NCBI GenBank assembly: GCA_021904315.1
Contig: CM038908.1
Coordinates: 22,774,501 to 22,838,500 of the forward strand
Length of the DNA: 64,000 nt
From: Sphagnum magellanicum
Taxonomy: Eukaryota; Streptophyta; Sphagnopsida; Sphagnales; Sphagnaceae
Direction of reading: 5' to 3'
Shown in pieces: positions 16,801 to 29,900 of the stretch. How positions within the stretch are numbered: the stretch's first letter is position 1; each line of letters starts with the position of its first letter. Under the pieces are notes generated by a model. The model made no database searches. It was not told the DNA's origin and saw only the letters and a list, made by a program, of their open reading frames with translations. Made by a program: the position numbers and the translations under genes.

Positions 16801-19317
16801 TTGAGGGGCATCACTTCATTGTGTTAAATTGTGATAACAACTATTGTTAAAATGAAGTTCTACTACGTGTATGAAACTACTAATAGACCTAGTAAAAACC
16901 ATGTTCAATTGTTGAATGATCATTGTCCTACTTGCAAGCCAACATTTCAATAGCAAGAAATTAGTCACTCCAAAAGAGCATAATGAAGATTTGATCAATT
17001 GACTTGAATGGGTTCAACCAAAATGACGTGTGATGTGTGAAGTCTTGATCTTCTTTACTAACTCGTCTTTTTTCAATTGTTGCATGCATATTGAATTTGT
17101 AGATTACAGGTGTGGAGCCACAAATTGGAGCTCAATATAAGCAGACTTTAGTAGAGGTGCATTAACTTGAATTGTGACATTTAACACGTTGTCAACCTCA
17201 ACACAACACTTCACAAATTAGGCTTCATCAAATTTCTTTTTCATGGCCTTTTCATTAAATTGATTATGCTTGGTGATCTCTTTTCCAACCTTTTAAGCTA
17301 CACGTGCTTTTGATGTAAGCATCAATTCTTTTCAATGCTCTTTTTTCTTAGTTGTAATCTTCTTGTGTATCAATTTTTCACTACAAGAAATTTGTAAATA
17401 AACAATTGGATTAATGACTAATTTTTTGTCATAATTATCACGTGCAATTGTTACAAATTTTAGTCACTTTAAACAAATCACATAAATTTATAGTTGCAAA
17501 AAATATATATAGCACCAAGTTGTAATGGTAGTCACATAAAAATGCAATTTACACAAACTTTTCATCCATGTAAACCACCTTACATGGCATTATCATTTTA
17601 CAACTTATTTTACAACTAAGAAATGTAGTTACATTATTTATATTTATTTAGATATTTAAATAAACTTAAGTTCAACATGTACCATGTTGATACATGTCAT
17701 TACATAGGCTAGGCCTAAAAAGCTAATTTAGCTTGTAGAGTAGGCCATCTATTATGCCTACCTAAGTTCACTTTGTAAACGTCTAACTTAAGTTAAATGC
17801 GTAAGTAAGGAATATTCAATCAAAATCCTACCATTGATCACAACCCATATCATTTGTGGGAATTGACCCTTAAACCCCAAGGATGAAAATTAACTCTTTT
17901 ATCACTAAGCCACCCCACTTGTTGTGAGAAAATAGTAATGTGTATTTTACTTAACCTACTTCATTTAAAACATTACACAAACATCATTGTTAATTTTTCA
18001 TATTTTATTAAAATTTGTCCAAATGACAAGATTTAAAATTTAAACTTAAAGTTCTTTCAATAATGTACACAAATATAAATTTTTCCTCTTAAAAATATAA
18101 ATTGATTTGGGGAAAAAATTAAAATTTTATCACATGATTTATGAATGGAGAATATGATAATAATAGATGTATATTTTTTATATCTTAAACCTTCATTATA
18201 TATATAACCAATGAAATTTAATTTAAATGTGTGATATCTAATTATTCACATATAATACTTATAAATGGATCATAAATAGATTTTAATATGAATGTAATAA
18301 AATCTCTTATATTAACCATATTTTATTAAGTAAATATTAATCTAGATAATCAATTTAAAATTTTAAATATTAATTCCATATAATTATTTGATTTTATGGA
18401 ACTATGATTTTTTTACATTTAAACATAGTATTTTAAATTTTACTTAAAATTACAATAAAAATTGGATGTAAAAATAAATTATTCACTATATAATGTTTAT
18501 AAATGGGCATGAATTATTCCAACTATCTAGCCTATTCAATAAATAAATTACAATGCCTACGCAATTAAGTAATTGATTCAAAAAAATCACACATCAACAT
18601 AATAAAATACCTACTATTTAAGCCATGTACATATGACATACTAGCTATTTATTACCCACTACCTAGACCCTAATCTATTTAATAAAAAAATTACATAGCC
18701 TAAATAATTAAATAAATAATCACATATCAACATGATAAAATACCCACTATTTAGCCCACATACATATTTCTTGTTACTTATTACTTTACAACTTATAATT
18801 TATTGATCGATTAATTATTGAACCTAATTAAACATAACATTATTGCATTCAAGACAATGAAATATCTATTATTAATTAGTTTACTTACATACTACCTAAT
18901 ACTTACTATTTATTACCTAGCCTATTTAATTAATTAATTAATTAAAAAATTATGACATATCAACATGATAAAATACCTATTACTTAGCCACATACATATT
19001 ACTTAAAACCTATCCTTATTTCTACCATTAATTACCATGGGTCCTTTGAACTTTTCAAAAACCCACTAAACCCTACTACACATTCACCTTCCAAGTCAAT
19101 AAAACAATTACATTTTCATCTATTTTGGGGTGCCATTAAAAATGGATGATATAAGTGTATTTTTCATTTTTATTTTCATCCAAATCAACATTAATCACAA
19201 GTATAATTTGCATATATAAATTGCAAATCATTTTGTAATTGTTTATGCAATTACAAGTCATTTTTACTAAGTGCCACAAAGGACAATCACATCTATAATT
19301 GAAAAAATGGTTGATTT

Positions 19318-19385
19318 GGACATAAATTGCAAATGCATGGGTTGGATTGGACATAAATTGCAAATGCATGGGTTGGAATGGACAT
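19318..19385. repeat. Near-perfect tandem duplication, 31-bp unit
   Basis: The segment GGACATAAATTGCAAATGCA then TGGGTTGGA begins at 19,318 and again at 19,349, with a third partial start (GGACAT) near 19,380. The copies are almost identical, so this duplication is recent. Confidence 0.85.
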
Positions 19386-22300
19386 GATTCATTGTAATGT
19401 TTTATTCAATTAGTCACATAATCATTAAAGGTCATCATGATGTTCTTGCTGTAATCAATGAATGATTCCTTTGTTGTGGTTTGTCATGTGATTTGTGTCA
19501 AAGCCTTGGGCAAAATCAAGAATCAATTAATGTGGTTGTAGGGGGGCATTTGGTTTCTTGACATGAATGTTATGTGCATTTCATCTATTGTCATTGATGT
19601 TTGTGTTGCATCAGTGTTTTATGATAGTTAATCGTTCATCATTAAGCACATGAATGCAATTAACTTCCTACATTTCGTCAAATTGCCCTTTAATATCGAC
19701 ATAATAGTGGCAAACATTGGGTTTAGTGGTACAAGGGCACTCACCCAATACCTTTTCAACCTACATGTTAACTACGTGGAAATTAATGTTTGTATCCATA
19801 AACTATTCATTGGGTTACATCTTGCTTGCCATAACATTAAAATCAAGTAGCCATATTCTAATAGTTTTGAACCTTTTACATTTGTTATGTGGTGTCAATG
19901 TCTTTTTTAGAACTAAACTTACCCACTTCACTATTTTGTAGCACCCTTTCATTTGTTGGCCAATGTCCACACATTCTTTGTAAGCTTTGAATGTTGTTTT
20001 GAAAGGTCTAAACATGCAACATCCAAAGGTTGTTATGTGTTACTTGTGTGTGATGGCATAGTGATTAAGTTGAACCCCACCCCCTTGGCTTTGCACACAA
20101 CATCCATGGTCCAAAACAAGTTAGTGTCGATTAGTTAAACACAAGTTTCTTTCACAAGCTTGAACAGAAGTAATAAAATGTAAAATCCATTTGTCAAAAG
20201 TGATAGTTGTCATTCAAACTTTTGAGACATAGCCATTGTAGATTTAGATTCATAGTGTTAAATGTAGTTTTGACAAAATTGCTTCCCTTTGAATATGTAA
20301 AAATTTAACAAATATTCACCTATTTGTGTTAATGCAAGACAAAATAGATAGTGATTCTTGTTCAACTAATGTAATAGAATGCATTGACCTTGAGTCAATC
20401 TTTGCTAAAACCAAGGCCTTTCCATTTCGACCAACTTGCACATTTGATTCATCATAATTCCATGTTTGATTCAGCTTGACTTGTGTAGATTATAAGCTTT
20501 GACTAAGTTTGTGTAGAACATCTTGACATTTGCTAGGCACAAACCTTTGGCACATTTGACCTTCAAACTTTGCATAAACTTTAGTGATAGATCTAGATTA
20601 CGCCTCCTGATCAAACCATCTCAACATCCCAAATTTAAAATCCCATTCCTAAAAATCATGACCCTTTCTTGCATAATTTCAATCACTTTAACTTCAATTG
20701 TGTGTGTGTGATTGGATGCCTGATTGCTTGCATTTTTTTAACATATTCAATGAATGATTCCTCCTATCCTTTTTGTAATATTCTAGATTTGTTTTTTTTT
20801 ATGTGATTGTGTTATGCGGTACATATGGTTCACGTGTGATGTGACATGCACACCAAACATGCGGCTTGCAATTTGGATTTTGTTGCCACCTTCAACAACA
20901 TCCATTGTCGAATTTAATGTTGCATCATCCCAATTCTCATTTTTATTCAAGCTATTCCATCACTTTCTAGATCAAACTACAGGATCATGTGTGTTTAGAA
21001 CATTATGATTTTGAATGCTTGGAACATTGTAACTTTGATAACCAAGTTTGTGTGCACCTAGATTGAACCCATCATTTAATTGTCAAGATGTTTTTGGTCG
21101 TCCATGTTTGCTTGACCAACTTAATTTTGGTTGGGTGGTCCTAATTGGATTACTATTCACATCATGCACATGATGGCCATTGTCAATGTCTTGATAACAT
21201 TGCAATTGATTGCCAAGGATGGAGACCATGGCATTTGCATGAAGAGTTGTTACATTAATTCAACACGTTGGTTGGTTTATTTGATTAATTTGATTGTTGA
21301 ACTTGACAAAACTAGATGATACAATAAATAGAGGATAACTATGTTGTAGCCCAATTAATAGATTTGAATTCACAAGTTGTGCACACTCATACTTTTCATT
21401 TACGTATTCTAATGAATTACACTGTGTATCCTTGGAGCTTTTAACATTTTTATAAACCTTGTAATTTAGTGTCAAGCAATAATCGAAACATTTGGTTTAA
21501 CTTGTTATTATGACTCCCATTGTTATACATCATTATGTCTTTCATCATTCACATTCAAAACAAAATGCATCTAAAATGGTTAGGTTGTAATTAAAAGAAT
21601 GTCACTTGTTAAAGTATATATAATCATTGACCTTCACATTTTATGTTTATGTGGCAAATAAAATGTAATATTAATCAAGCACTTTTGTGTGTGCCAATAA
21701 ACTTAATGGTAACATATGATGGTCCATCCTGTAACAGGGAAGCTAGCATAAAATTGCCATCACTCCATCCTTTAAGATGCCAATAATAAGTTTGGATGTA
21801 ACTTTTAATCAAACCTTTAATAGACTTAAATTACTTGACAAATGGGTCCATGCAATGAAATTAAGTGCACAAGATTCACCTTTATTTAGTTAGTTTTAAT
21901 ATAAACCCATTTAATGTTTAATGAGTGTCAAATTTAGGCACAAAACTAAATGCCCAAAAAAAGGGCAATGTTTATTTAAGGTTTGATTACATTAAGTGTC
22001 TTTTCAAAGGTTTTTTTTTTTAACACCATAATCATAAGCAAAATTTCAATACTTTATGCACTAATTTTTAACCCATTTTTCTTAAGTAGAATTTGAATTC
22101 AATTCAAATTCAACTCAATTCAAATTGTATGCAATGTCATTCGATATTTTCGTTCAAATATAATTTAATTTTCATAAAATCTATTCATTTTTTTCCATCC
22201 GTCGATGGTCACTATTTGTAGTGCACAACAACACAAAGCCCAAGCAAATATTTAGAAATAAATATGATTTTGCTTTCATGTGGTGCAAAATAAATTAATT

Positions 22301-23387
22301 GTCAACAAGGGGGCGGGGGCAATTCCCAAAAGGGGCCTAAGACAAGGCCATAGTTAGCTTCACATTTTGGGAATGTGGCCCCCCCACCTGTGGGTTTTAT
22401 CATAGTAAAGTGAAAGGGAAGATTATCATGAACCAAACATGATAAAAACCTATTATTTTAGGCATTGAACTTTTAATTCATTCGAGATAAATAAGAAATC
22501 AAATTCAGACCACCAAATCCAGCAATTTCATTGGCCACAACATTTTTTTTTCTACACATCAACACACAAGCCGAGTCACCACCCTCTTGTATTAGTATAC
22601 TAATATTATAACCATTTTCTGTATACGGACATGGGTAAATATCTCATGACTTGGTTCAAAAGTTTCTAGTAACACAAAAAGAACAATTTGGAAGCTTTTT
22701 TGTGTGTACCCCAATTTATTTTTCTAGGAAGCAAGGACATGATTCTATGTTTGAACCAAAGTATTCATTAGGGTAGAACAGCCCATGAGCGATCACTTAA
22801 GCGCTCAGGGTAGGCTAAGTCCAAAGGGAAGGCTTCTTTGTTTCTGGTGTCCAAACAAAACTTGAACCCCTCCTATTGACATATTTAACATATTAAAAAT
22901 CACCCAAAACAAATTAAAGTTGAGAAAGTTATGAGCCCCCAAAATCGAACGGGTTAAATCACTCAAAATGAAAATATTAATTTTTAAAAAAATTGTAAGT
23001 TTCATCCAATTTACTTTTTAAAAAAAAAAAGGGATTGATTATACATGATTTCCATGCTTCATACTAATGGACCTCCCATTTTCACATTTACTTTTACACT
23101 TGATTTTTGGTAATTGAGCTATTTACCTATATCTTTTAGTTATTATTTATACAAAAAATTCAATTTTATTCCCTTTAATTTCAATTTCTCTTTCTTACTT
23201 AATTTTTTTTTTGGGGCAATAAAGTTTCTCTAGTTTTACATCAGAAGTTACCACAAAATAATCAAACACAAACTACTTAACTCTTACCCTACGGTGGCAT
23301 GTACGTTCATAGGAAAATAAATGCTTCCAGTTTTTTCTTACCCTAGTTTCAGATCCCAATGTCATCAGTAGACGAACAGACGACTTT

Positions 23388-23712
23388 GGAACCTCGGTAT
23401 TTATGAATCTCGTTTGAGACCTTGAAATTTGTGTATCTTGTTTAGGACCTCGGAATTTGGGCATATCTTTTGGGACCTAGGTATTTTGACATCTCGTTGG
23501 AGGGGTCGAAAATTGTGTATCTCGTTTGAGAACTCGGCGTTTGCGGATCACTTTTAGCCCCTCAGAAATTTGGCATCTCGTTTGAGACTTCGGAATTTGG
23601 GCACGTATTTTGGGATCTCGGAATTTGGGCATATCTTTTAGGACCTCTGAATTTGGATATCTCGTTTGGGACCTTGGATTTTGTGTATCTCGTTTGGGGA
23701 TCTCGGAAGCCG
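23388..23712. repeat. 28-bp minisatellite, 11 full units plus a partial unit
   Basis: Starting at 23,388, units begin at exact 28-bp steps (23,416, 23,444, 23,472, and so on to 23,668, with a partial unit from 23,696). Each unit has the order GGGACCTCGGAATTTGGG then CATCTCGTTT with scattered substitutions, but no insertions or deletions. The array ends about 90 bp before the VOZ start codon, so it occupies the promoter or the transcribed leader. Because 28 is not a multiple of three, all minus-strand frames show a repetitive pseudo-protein; I do not take these as genes. Confidence 0.9.
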
Positions 23713-23801
23713 ACTGAGGGAGGGAGACGAAGCAAGTGAGCGGAGAGAAGCGTGAAGGCGATGGCGCTCGCACAATCCTTGTGATTGCAGTGCTCAAATC
23801 C

Positions 23802-26771
23802 ATGGGTAAGTGTTTCCTCTCTCAGTATTATCACCTTCCTTACGTCATTTGAAAAACGATGATATGCGAAAATCTCAATTCTGTTGAAAATCGCGGGAGG
23901 AAAATCCAGAAATCTTTTCTTTCACAATCGTTTCCTGGAAACGTTTTGACTACCTACTCTCTTCTTCTGTCCTCAATGCATCACGCTGCGAATCTATCAT
24001 CAAATCTTGGATCCCGGACGATCTCTAAGAAGAGAAGAAGAATAAAAAGCTTTTGTTATCGTGCACAAGTTTGAGGAAGAAAGCTTCTTCTTGCACAAAC
24101 GTATTCTGATACGTTTTGAATATACTCTCTCTCTCTCTCTCTGTGCATCGCGTTGAGGATCCGCCGTGAAATCTTGGATCCATGACGATTTCTGACAAGA
24201 GAGAAAGAGAGAGCTCTTCACATCGTGCACAAGTTCGATCATTTGAGAAACCTTATGACTGAAATTTGAGGGAAAAGTGCAAAGTACGTTGCGTGGACTT
24301 GTATTTTCGGGAGTCTTTTGACCTTTAGAGAAAAAGAAAAGAAACCGAGGACCTTAAGAGTGATCGCGGTTTTGATGAAAAGAATAAGCTGGAAGAAGCG
24401 GTGTTTTGTTCCTTTGCTGTGAGGCATGACGGCCAGGGAGCTTGCTTTTGTGAACATCTTTGTTTCCTAGGTATTGAAGAATGGATCAGAGCAAAGCTTT
24501 TCTATCCTTCATACCGGTCTTTCATTTTCAGGCAAAAGTCTACTGCAAAGCTGAAAGAAACCTGTTTGTAGTGTGATGCCTTGTAGGCTTGCATTCTGTT
24601 CTATCTTTGTTCTGAAATTATGAGGAAAACAATGTGGATTGGCAACTGCTTGGAGCTGCGTGTTCAGTGAGTTTTGTGTGATGTGAATATGAGGTACTTT
24701 TAGTGAGGGAACTTGGAGTGATGCTTTGGGGGGAGTGGAAATAATTGCAGCTGCAAAACATAAAGCCAGCAGAGGATCACAGCATTTTCGGGCAAAAGCA
24801 ACCAACAGGGTGGATGATCTTCAAGGCATGGTGTCGGAATTGCAACAGGCACGGCGGCAGAATAGGTTGAAGGATGTTGCATTGTTGGAGGAGCAAATGC
24901 ATCAGATGCTGCGGGAATGGAAGGCAGAGTTACGGGAAGCTTCCCCTGCTTCTTCATTGCTGGTAATGTTCTTCTTTTGATACCTATATGACTGGTTCTC
25001 CTGCTGATAAGGGCTCTGGAATTTTTTAGGTCAAAGTTGGTGCAAGGATGGGATGCAGTGAAAACTGATGTGTTCTGCAGTCCTTGCAGGCAGAACCTAG
25101 CTCCTCAGAGCTGTCCTCAGACATGGAGCGGTTGTTGCAGTTAAATAATGAGGATGATGATGCTAGCAGCATAGCTCTGACTCCTTCTCCTACAACAAAC
25201 TTGCCTTTGGAGGCTGCAGGCACATCTACTTCTCAGAAGGTACTTACTTTGTTAGGGCTCTATTAACAACCTCAGACATGCAGCTCAACACAGTCCTTGT
25301 AAAAGCTTGATGTCATGAAATTTGCATCCAGGGCTCACCTTTGGTTCCAGTTGTTGTTGTCCCTACTTCCTTTAAACATGCAGCATGAAACTTCTTGTGC
25401 TAAAGTAGTTAGGGCAGCATGATGGACAAAGCATCTTGAGACTGCTTGAATATTACAGAAGGTTGATGTTCAAGAAATTGTCTTTTGTAGGATTGTGGGG
25501 TCACAGTGCCAGAGTTGTGTGGAATACCAATCCCCAGTGAGGGTGGTATTGAGCATCAGGCAGGACCAAGTTCAAGGAAGTGTGATGACATTTCTCACAG
25601 ACCTGTGCAGCACAACCACCAAACGCCAATTGCTACCTCTGATATGTTGTTCAAGCCAGGCATATTTCCTCCATCTATTGCTTTCTTGAACCCTAAATGT
25701 GCCTTGTGGGATTGCCCAAGGCCTGCTCAAGGAGGCAATGAGGGGTTAGTTTATTGCAGCAGTTTCCACGAAGAATTGGCACTGAATGAAGGCGCTCCAG
25801 GCATGTGCCCAGTGCTGAGGCCAGGTGGGATTGACTTAAAGGATGGTCCTCTATTTGCAGCATTAACAGCTCGTGTCAATGGGCGAGCTGTTGGTATTCC
25901 AGAATTGCATGGGGCTGCCACTTCCAAGACACCTTGGAATGCTACAGGTAAACCCTATTCCTTTTCTAAATTTTGTGCTGCTGGTTGCTCAATTTGCTCA
26001 GAGCTGTGCCATTTCAGCCTTTATTTTAGGGTTCTTTCAATAACCCTGAACCCACTTTGCAAGGATAAAGCCATTTGTGATTTTTGGAGCAACAGGCTTG
26101 GTTCTTTCTGTCTTTGCAGTTCAGCCAGTCATAGAAAATAACTCAGTCCACAATGCACAGTGACACCTGTAAGCATATGTACATAATTTGGGCATGGGCT
26201 GGGTTATGGAAGTGCAGATTTGTTTGATATGGCTATCCTGCATGGAGAAGTGCTCCGGGAGTGGCTTTTCTTTGACAAACCACGCCGTGCATTTGAAAGC
26301 GGCACACGGAAGCAGCGTTCACTGCCTGACTATGGGGGAAGAGGTTGGCATGAGTCCAGAAAGCAAGTGATGAAGGAGTTTGGAGGACTGAAGCGCTCCT
26401 ACTACATGGACCCTCAGCCTGAGGGTCTCTTTGAATGGCACTTGTTTGAATATGAGCTGAGTTCTCAGACTGACTGTGCCCTTTATAGATTGGAGCTCAA
26501 GCAAGTGGATGCCTCCAAGAAGAGTGGGAAGGCCAAGGCACAGACAGACCCATCTATTGCATCACTGCAGCATCAAATTGGACGTTTATCTGCAGACTTA
26601 TCCCAGGTTGAGGGGCAGAACATGCTTCCTAGCCTAGCAGATTCACGAGATAGCAGCCGAGGGAGGACAAAACTCACTCAAAAGAAGACCATTACCAAAA
26701 GTGCAGGTTCTGGTCAACTAGTTAATACTGCCTTAAAGGGATGCTGGACTCTAGAATCACATGGGAGATAG
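23802..26771 (+). CDS. VOZ: VOZ (vascular plant one zinc finger) transcription factor, NAC subgroup VIII-2 (5 coding exons)
   Basis: VOZ proteins are plant transcription factors that in Arabidopsis act in phytochrome B signalling, flowering and stress responses. Exons: 23802-23805, 24751-24962, 25081-25239, 25491-25947, 26218-26771, giving 461 residues, within the family range (Arabidopsis 420-486). Exon 2 carries the N-terminal domain A ([22 protein letters not shown]). Exon 4 carries the CCCH-type zinc-finger region ([43 protein letters not shown]). Exon 5 carries the rest of the DNA-binding domain B ([48 protein letters not shown]). The first coding piece is only ATG plus G followed by the strong donor GTAAGTG; it supplies the right phase for exon 2, which has no ATG of its own before the conserved region. 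Exon 3 could also start at 25,090. The gene identity is sure; the start is inferred. Confidence 0.95.
23930..24250. repeat. Diverged direct duplication (about 164-170 bp) in VOZ intron 1
   Basis: The block from ACGTTTTGA at 23,941 to GTGCACAAGTT at 24,061 recurs from ACGTTTTGA at 24,111 to GTGCACAAGTT at 24,225. Between them the words CTACTCTC or TATACTCTC, GCATCRCG, AATCTTGGATCC, GACGAT and AAGAGA keep their order. The second copy contains an expanded CT run. It lies in the predicted first intron (or leader) of VOZ. Confidence 0.75.
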
Positions 26772-29700
26772 TTGCCACCAATGCTCCCGTTGATGTTTGC
26801 TGCCATGCTGTCATACTTGCAGATTTCTCTAACCTGACTGAGGTTTTGACAGACCCAAGCTGCAAAATTTCACAGAAGTCATGGAGAATCACATATTACT
26901 GAATGCTCATGAAGGAAGCTCCATGTACTGTCATCTGGAGGTTACAGCACTGGATCAACAAGTGCAGTTTGCAAGTGGTTTTGCTTCTGCATGGTTTAGC
27001 TGTGCACGGTTTTGGAGTCCTCTTCTCTTTAAAGCAGACAATCCTATGTAGACAAAGTGACCACAGGGATTTTACAAAAATAGTCTTGTAAGCTACTAAC
27101 TTAAAGAGGACTTGCCTCCCACATTGAGACCATACAAATGCTGCTTTCCCCCACAGTTGCTATGGAGACCAGTTTGTGGGACTAAGAAAGACTTGACATG
27201 AGGAGCTGACTCATTCCTTGCAAATGAGTTACAGAGGAACTTTGCACTTTTGTCACATTGACATGAGACGGTGGTGACAACAATTGCACACTTGTGTCTA
27301 CAGTTACAATCTCATTGTAAGTGCGATGGAGCTTTTCTTGTATGAGGTTTGAGCAGGTGATGGGTAAGTGCTGATTCTCAGTAGTCCTTTTGAATATCTA
27401 GTTACAAGGATCCTGGAGCAGACTTTATGAAGTTGCAGCAAATGTGTTCAAACGATACGATTGTTGCACATATCCAGGCCTTCATCAACATGCTGGAAAC
27501 CAGACATACAGACCCTGACATGCACATTATAAGCCTGGAAATTGCACATAGAGAAAGTGTTGCTGATAAGGAATTGTGCAGGCACTGCAGTATATTGCTT
27601 CAGTGAATGTACATGAGTATGAGTTTGGTTATCAGCATCTTGTGGAAGGAAATATATCCATGAGTTTGAATTTGGTTCAGTTGTCATCCAGGAAGAGAAT
27701 GTATATATATATATATACATATATCCTTGCAAGTCCTGCCTGTATTTGGTGAAGTTTGTGAAACTGTCAGGCAGCAAAAGGATTCTCTCTTGGGTGAAAA
27801 AACTGGGCTACCCAATGCAGCTCTTTTGGAAAGGTTAACTCCACCAACTCTCTCAATGACTTGGTAAATCATTCCTACCTTCCAAACATGTATTTTATCA
27901 GTTTGCAAAATATACAACCAGCTGTGGTTGCGGCAAATGGCTTTTCCATGTATGTGAAGGACTTGCAGCCTTTTTTCCACTGCCGCTCCCTTTCCTGTCT
28001 GAAGTGAGCAAACACAAGATGCCATGAAAGCTGAATCTGTGCTGGGTAGCTTGATTGTGCTACAGAAGGTCAGCTTTTGGTGAATTTTTGGCTCAAGAAT
28101 TTTCCCTCCAGTTAACACATGCTTCAGTAGTTGAATTTACTAAGAAGTGTTTCTGGAGCTTCTATCTTTGGTGTTATGAGATTTTATAACATGCATGAGT
28201 TATAGGAGGCATGATGCCAAAGTTTTTGTTTTGCATTCTTTGTTTTGGGCTTGGATTTCTGCAGTTATAGGTGAGTTCAGTTTGGAACACCAAAGATCAT
28301 GTTTGGTTTACAGTGATGTATTCAATTTGTTTTGAATTGCGCTGGAAAGGAGTTGCATTAGGGTTAGAACTGTAGTTGGACATGGAACTCAGTTTGCTTC
28401 TTGAGTTGAAGAAGCTTTAAAGGTGAATTTGGTGTTTTTATGGCAATCACCCTTTTGGTGAATTGAACTCCAATTTGGGCATGACCCAGGGTGGTGAAGA
28501 TGATCTTCAATGGGTGTTTCGAGGATCATTGTCAGCATGTTTCACAGAAAGTTGGCGTGGTGCTTTTATGCACTCAAAAGGAATCTTGTTGTTGAGTGCA
28601 ACAGGATCACACAAGAGTGCAAGCATCCATGGAAGAGTTCAGTGCAAGACTCTGCACAGTAGCAATAAGCATTCATCATGGATGGTTGCTGCAAGCAGCT
28701 CATGATGGGCATTGAGTGTACATAGTAAAGGCTTGCTAATGGATGTTGATGAGCATAAGCCTGCATCACATTTGCTACAAACTATACTCCCAAGCCTTGT
28801 TGTGTTGAAGGTTCACACAACTCAAAATAGGTTTAGTGTTGTGCTCAATGCAAGCTCCTGTGCATAGTCAAATTGAAGGTTTGGTTGCTTCAATTCAGGT
28901 GTGTAACAAGGGAGTGGGGCAGTCCAATTCAATATCATTTTTTAGTCTTCATGTTTGATGTATCTGATGGATATCATGAAGGGTATTGCTATGGTGCAAC
29001 CTTGTAACCGATGGTTAGGAGGAGTTCAAGGTGATCACAAAAACCAAGTATGGGTCCTTTGGAATGATTTGTGTGCATGTTTTGTGTGTGACTTTGTTAG
29101 TGTCAAGAAGGTATGAATTTGTGCGTGAGTGATTTTGCTGGTAGCATAAAAACTAGCTGGGATTTCTCTAATGTATTTGGAGGTTAGGTTAACAGTGTAA
29201 TTTAGAGATTGTTGAGACTATGGAAATTGATTGTAATGGTCTATGATTGAGGTTGAAACAACAATTCATCATGTACACCATTTATTTGCTCTATCCCAAA
29301 GGGGGCTGAGGCTATGCAATAACTTCCGGAATGGGATAAAAATCCTTAGGGATGAATGTGGTGTCTGGATGGAAAAGTTATGTTTCATCTTCTGAGCTTC
29401 CACAATGAATAACAAATGCTTTGTGTAGGGTAGGAATGGAAGTGTGTTTTGTTTGTGTTTTTGGCTATGTGGGGTTTAAACCTTTCATAATCTTGGATGT
29501 TTAGAAACTGATTTTTCAACCAAAAGAATCAAAATGTGACTAGTATTGAATTTGGTTTTTCAAGTTCATTGTTCCATTATAGCACAAAATTGAAAGAGGT
29601 TTGTTCAAAATCTAGTGTTGTCAATCAATAGTAACATTTGTGCATTGTTGTATTGTGAGCACGAGTTCTGAAAAAATGCTAAACATTAAATGGGATTTTA

Positions 29701-29900
29701 TCACAATGCTACTAGTTGGATCATGTCCTTACACTCTTCAAGAACAAAATTGCCAACTTGGTTGGATCAATGGTGTAGATAGTTGGTATGAATGGGTCTT
29801 GGTACGTAACATTTGTACATACTTATGTTGTGACCACAAAGTGTAAAAACTAGATAGGTTTTCATCATAATGATGTTAGATGGATCATGTGATTGAACTC
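26772..29900. other. VOZ downstream region: probable long 3' UTR, then intergenic DNA
   Basis: No conserved coding sequence was found after the VOZ stop at 26,771. Base composition stays gene-like to about 28.9 kb, suggesting transcribed 3' sequence or a non-coding transcript. Frames such as 28,463-28,705 (plus) and 27,448-27,777 (minus) have no recognisable domain and overlap each other. A short TA run lies near 27,702-27,723. Confidence 0.4.

Larger units (their letters stand above)
15900..23250. other. Long AT-rich intergenic region
   Basis: I see no gene in these 7 kb. Frames are short, rich in Asn, Ile, Lys and Phe, and match no family. The region contains two tandem repeats, AATT runs and many short A and T tracts. 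Parts of 19.6-21.5 kb are a little less AT-rich, but reading all frames gave nothing recognisable. Confidence 0.55.

Noticed and set aside
23388..23712. CRISPR-like regular repeats
   Set aside because: The units are contiguous with no unique spacers, and the setting is a plant nuclear gene promoter.
23477..23834. Minus-strand frames that look like a repetitive protein
   Set aside because: They are translations of the 28-bp minisatellite; similar repeats appear in all three frames, so no protein is implied.
27448..28118. Minus-strand frames of 109 and 144 codons downstream of VOZ
   Set aside because: One includes a translated TA repeat; neither has splice-supported conservation or a known domain, and the region fits VOZ 3' sequence.
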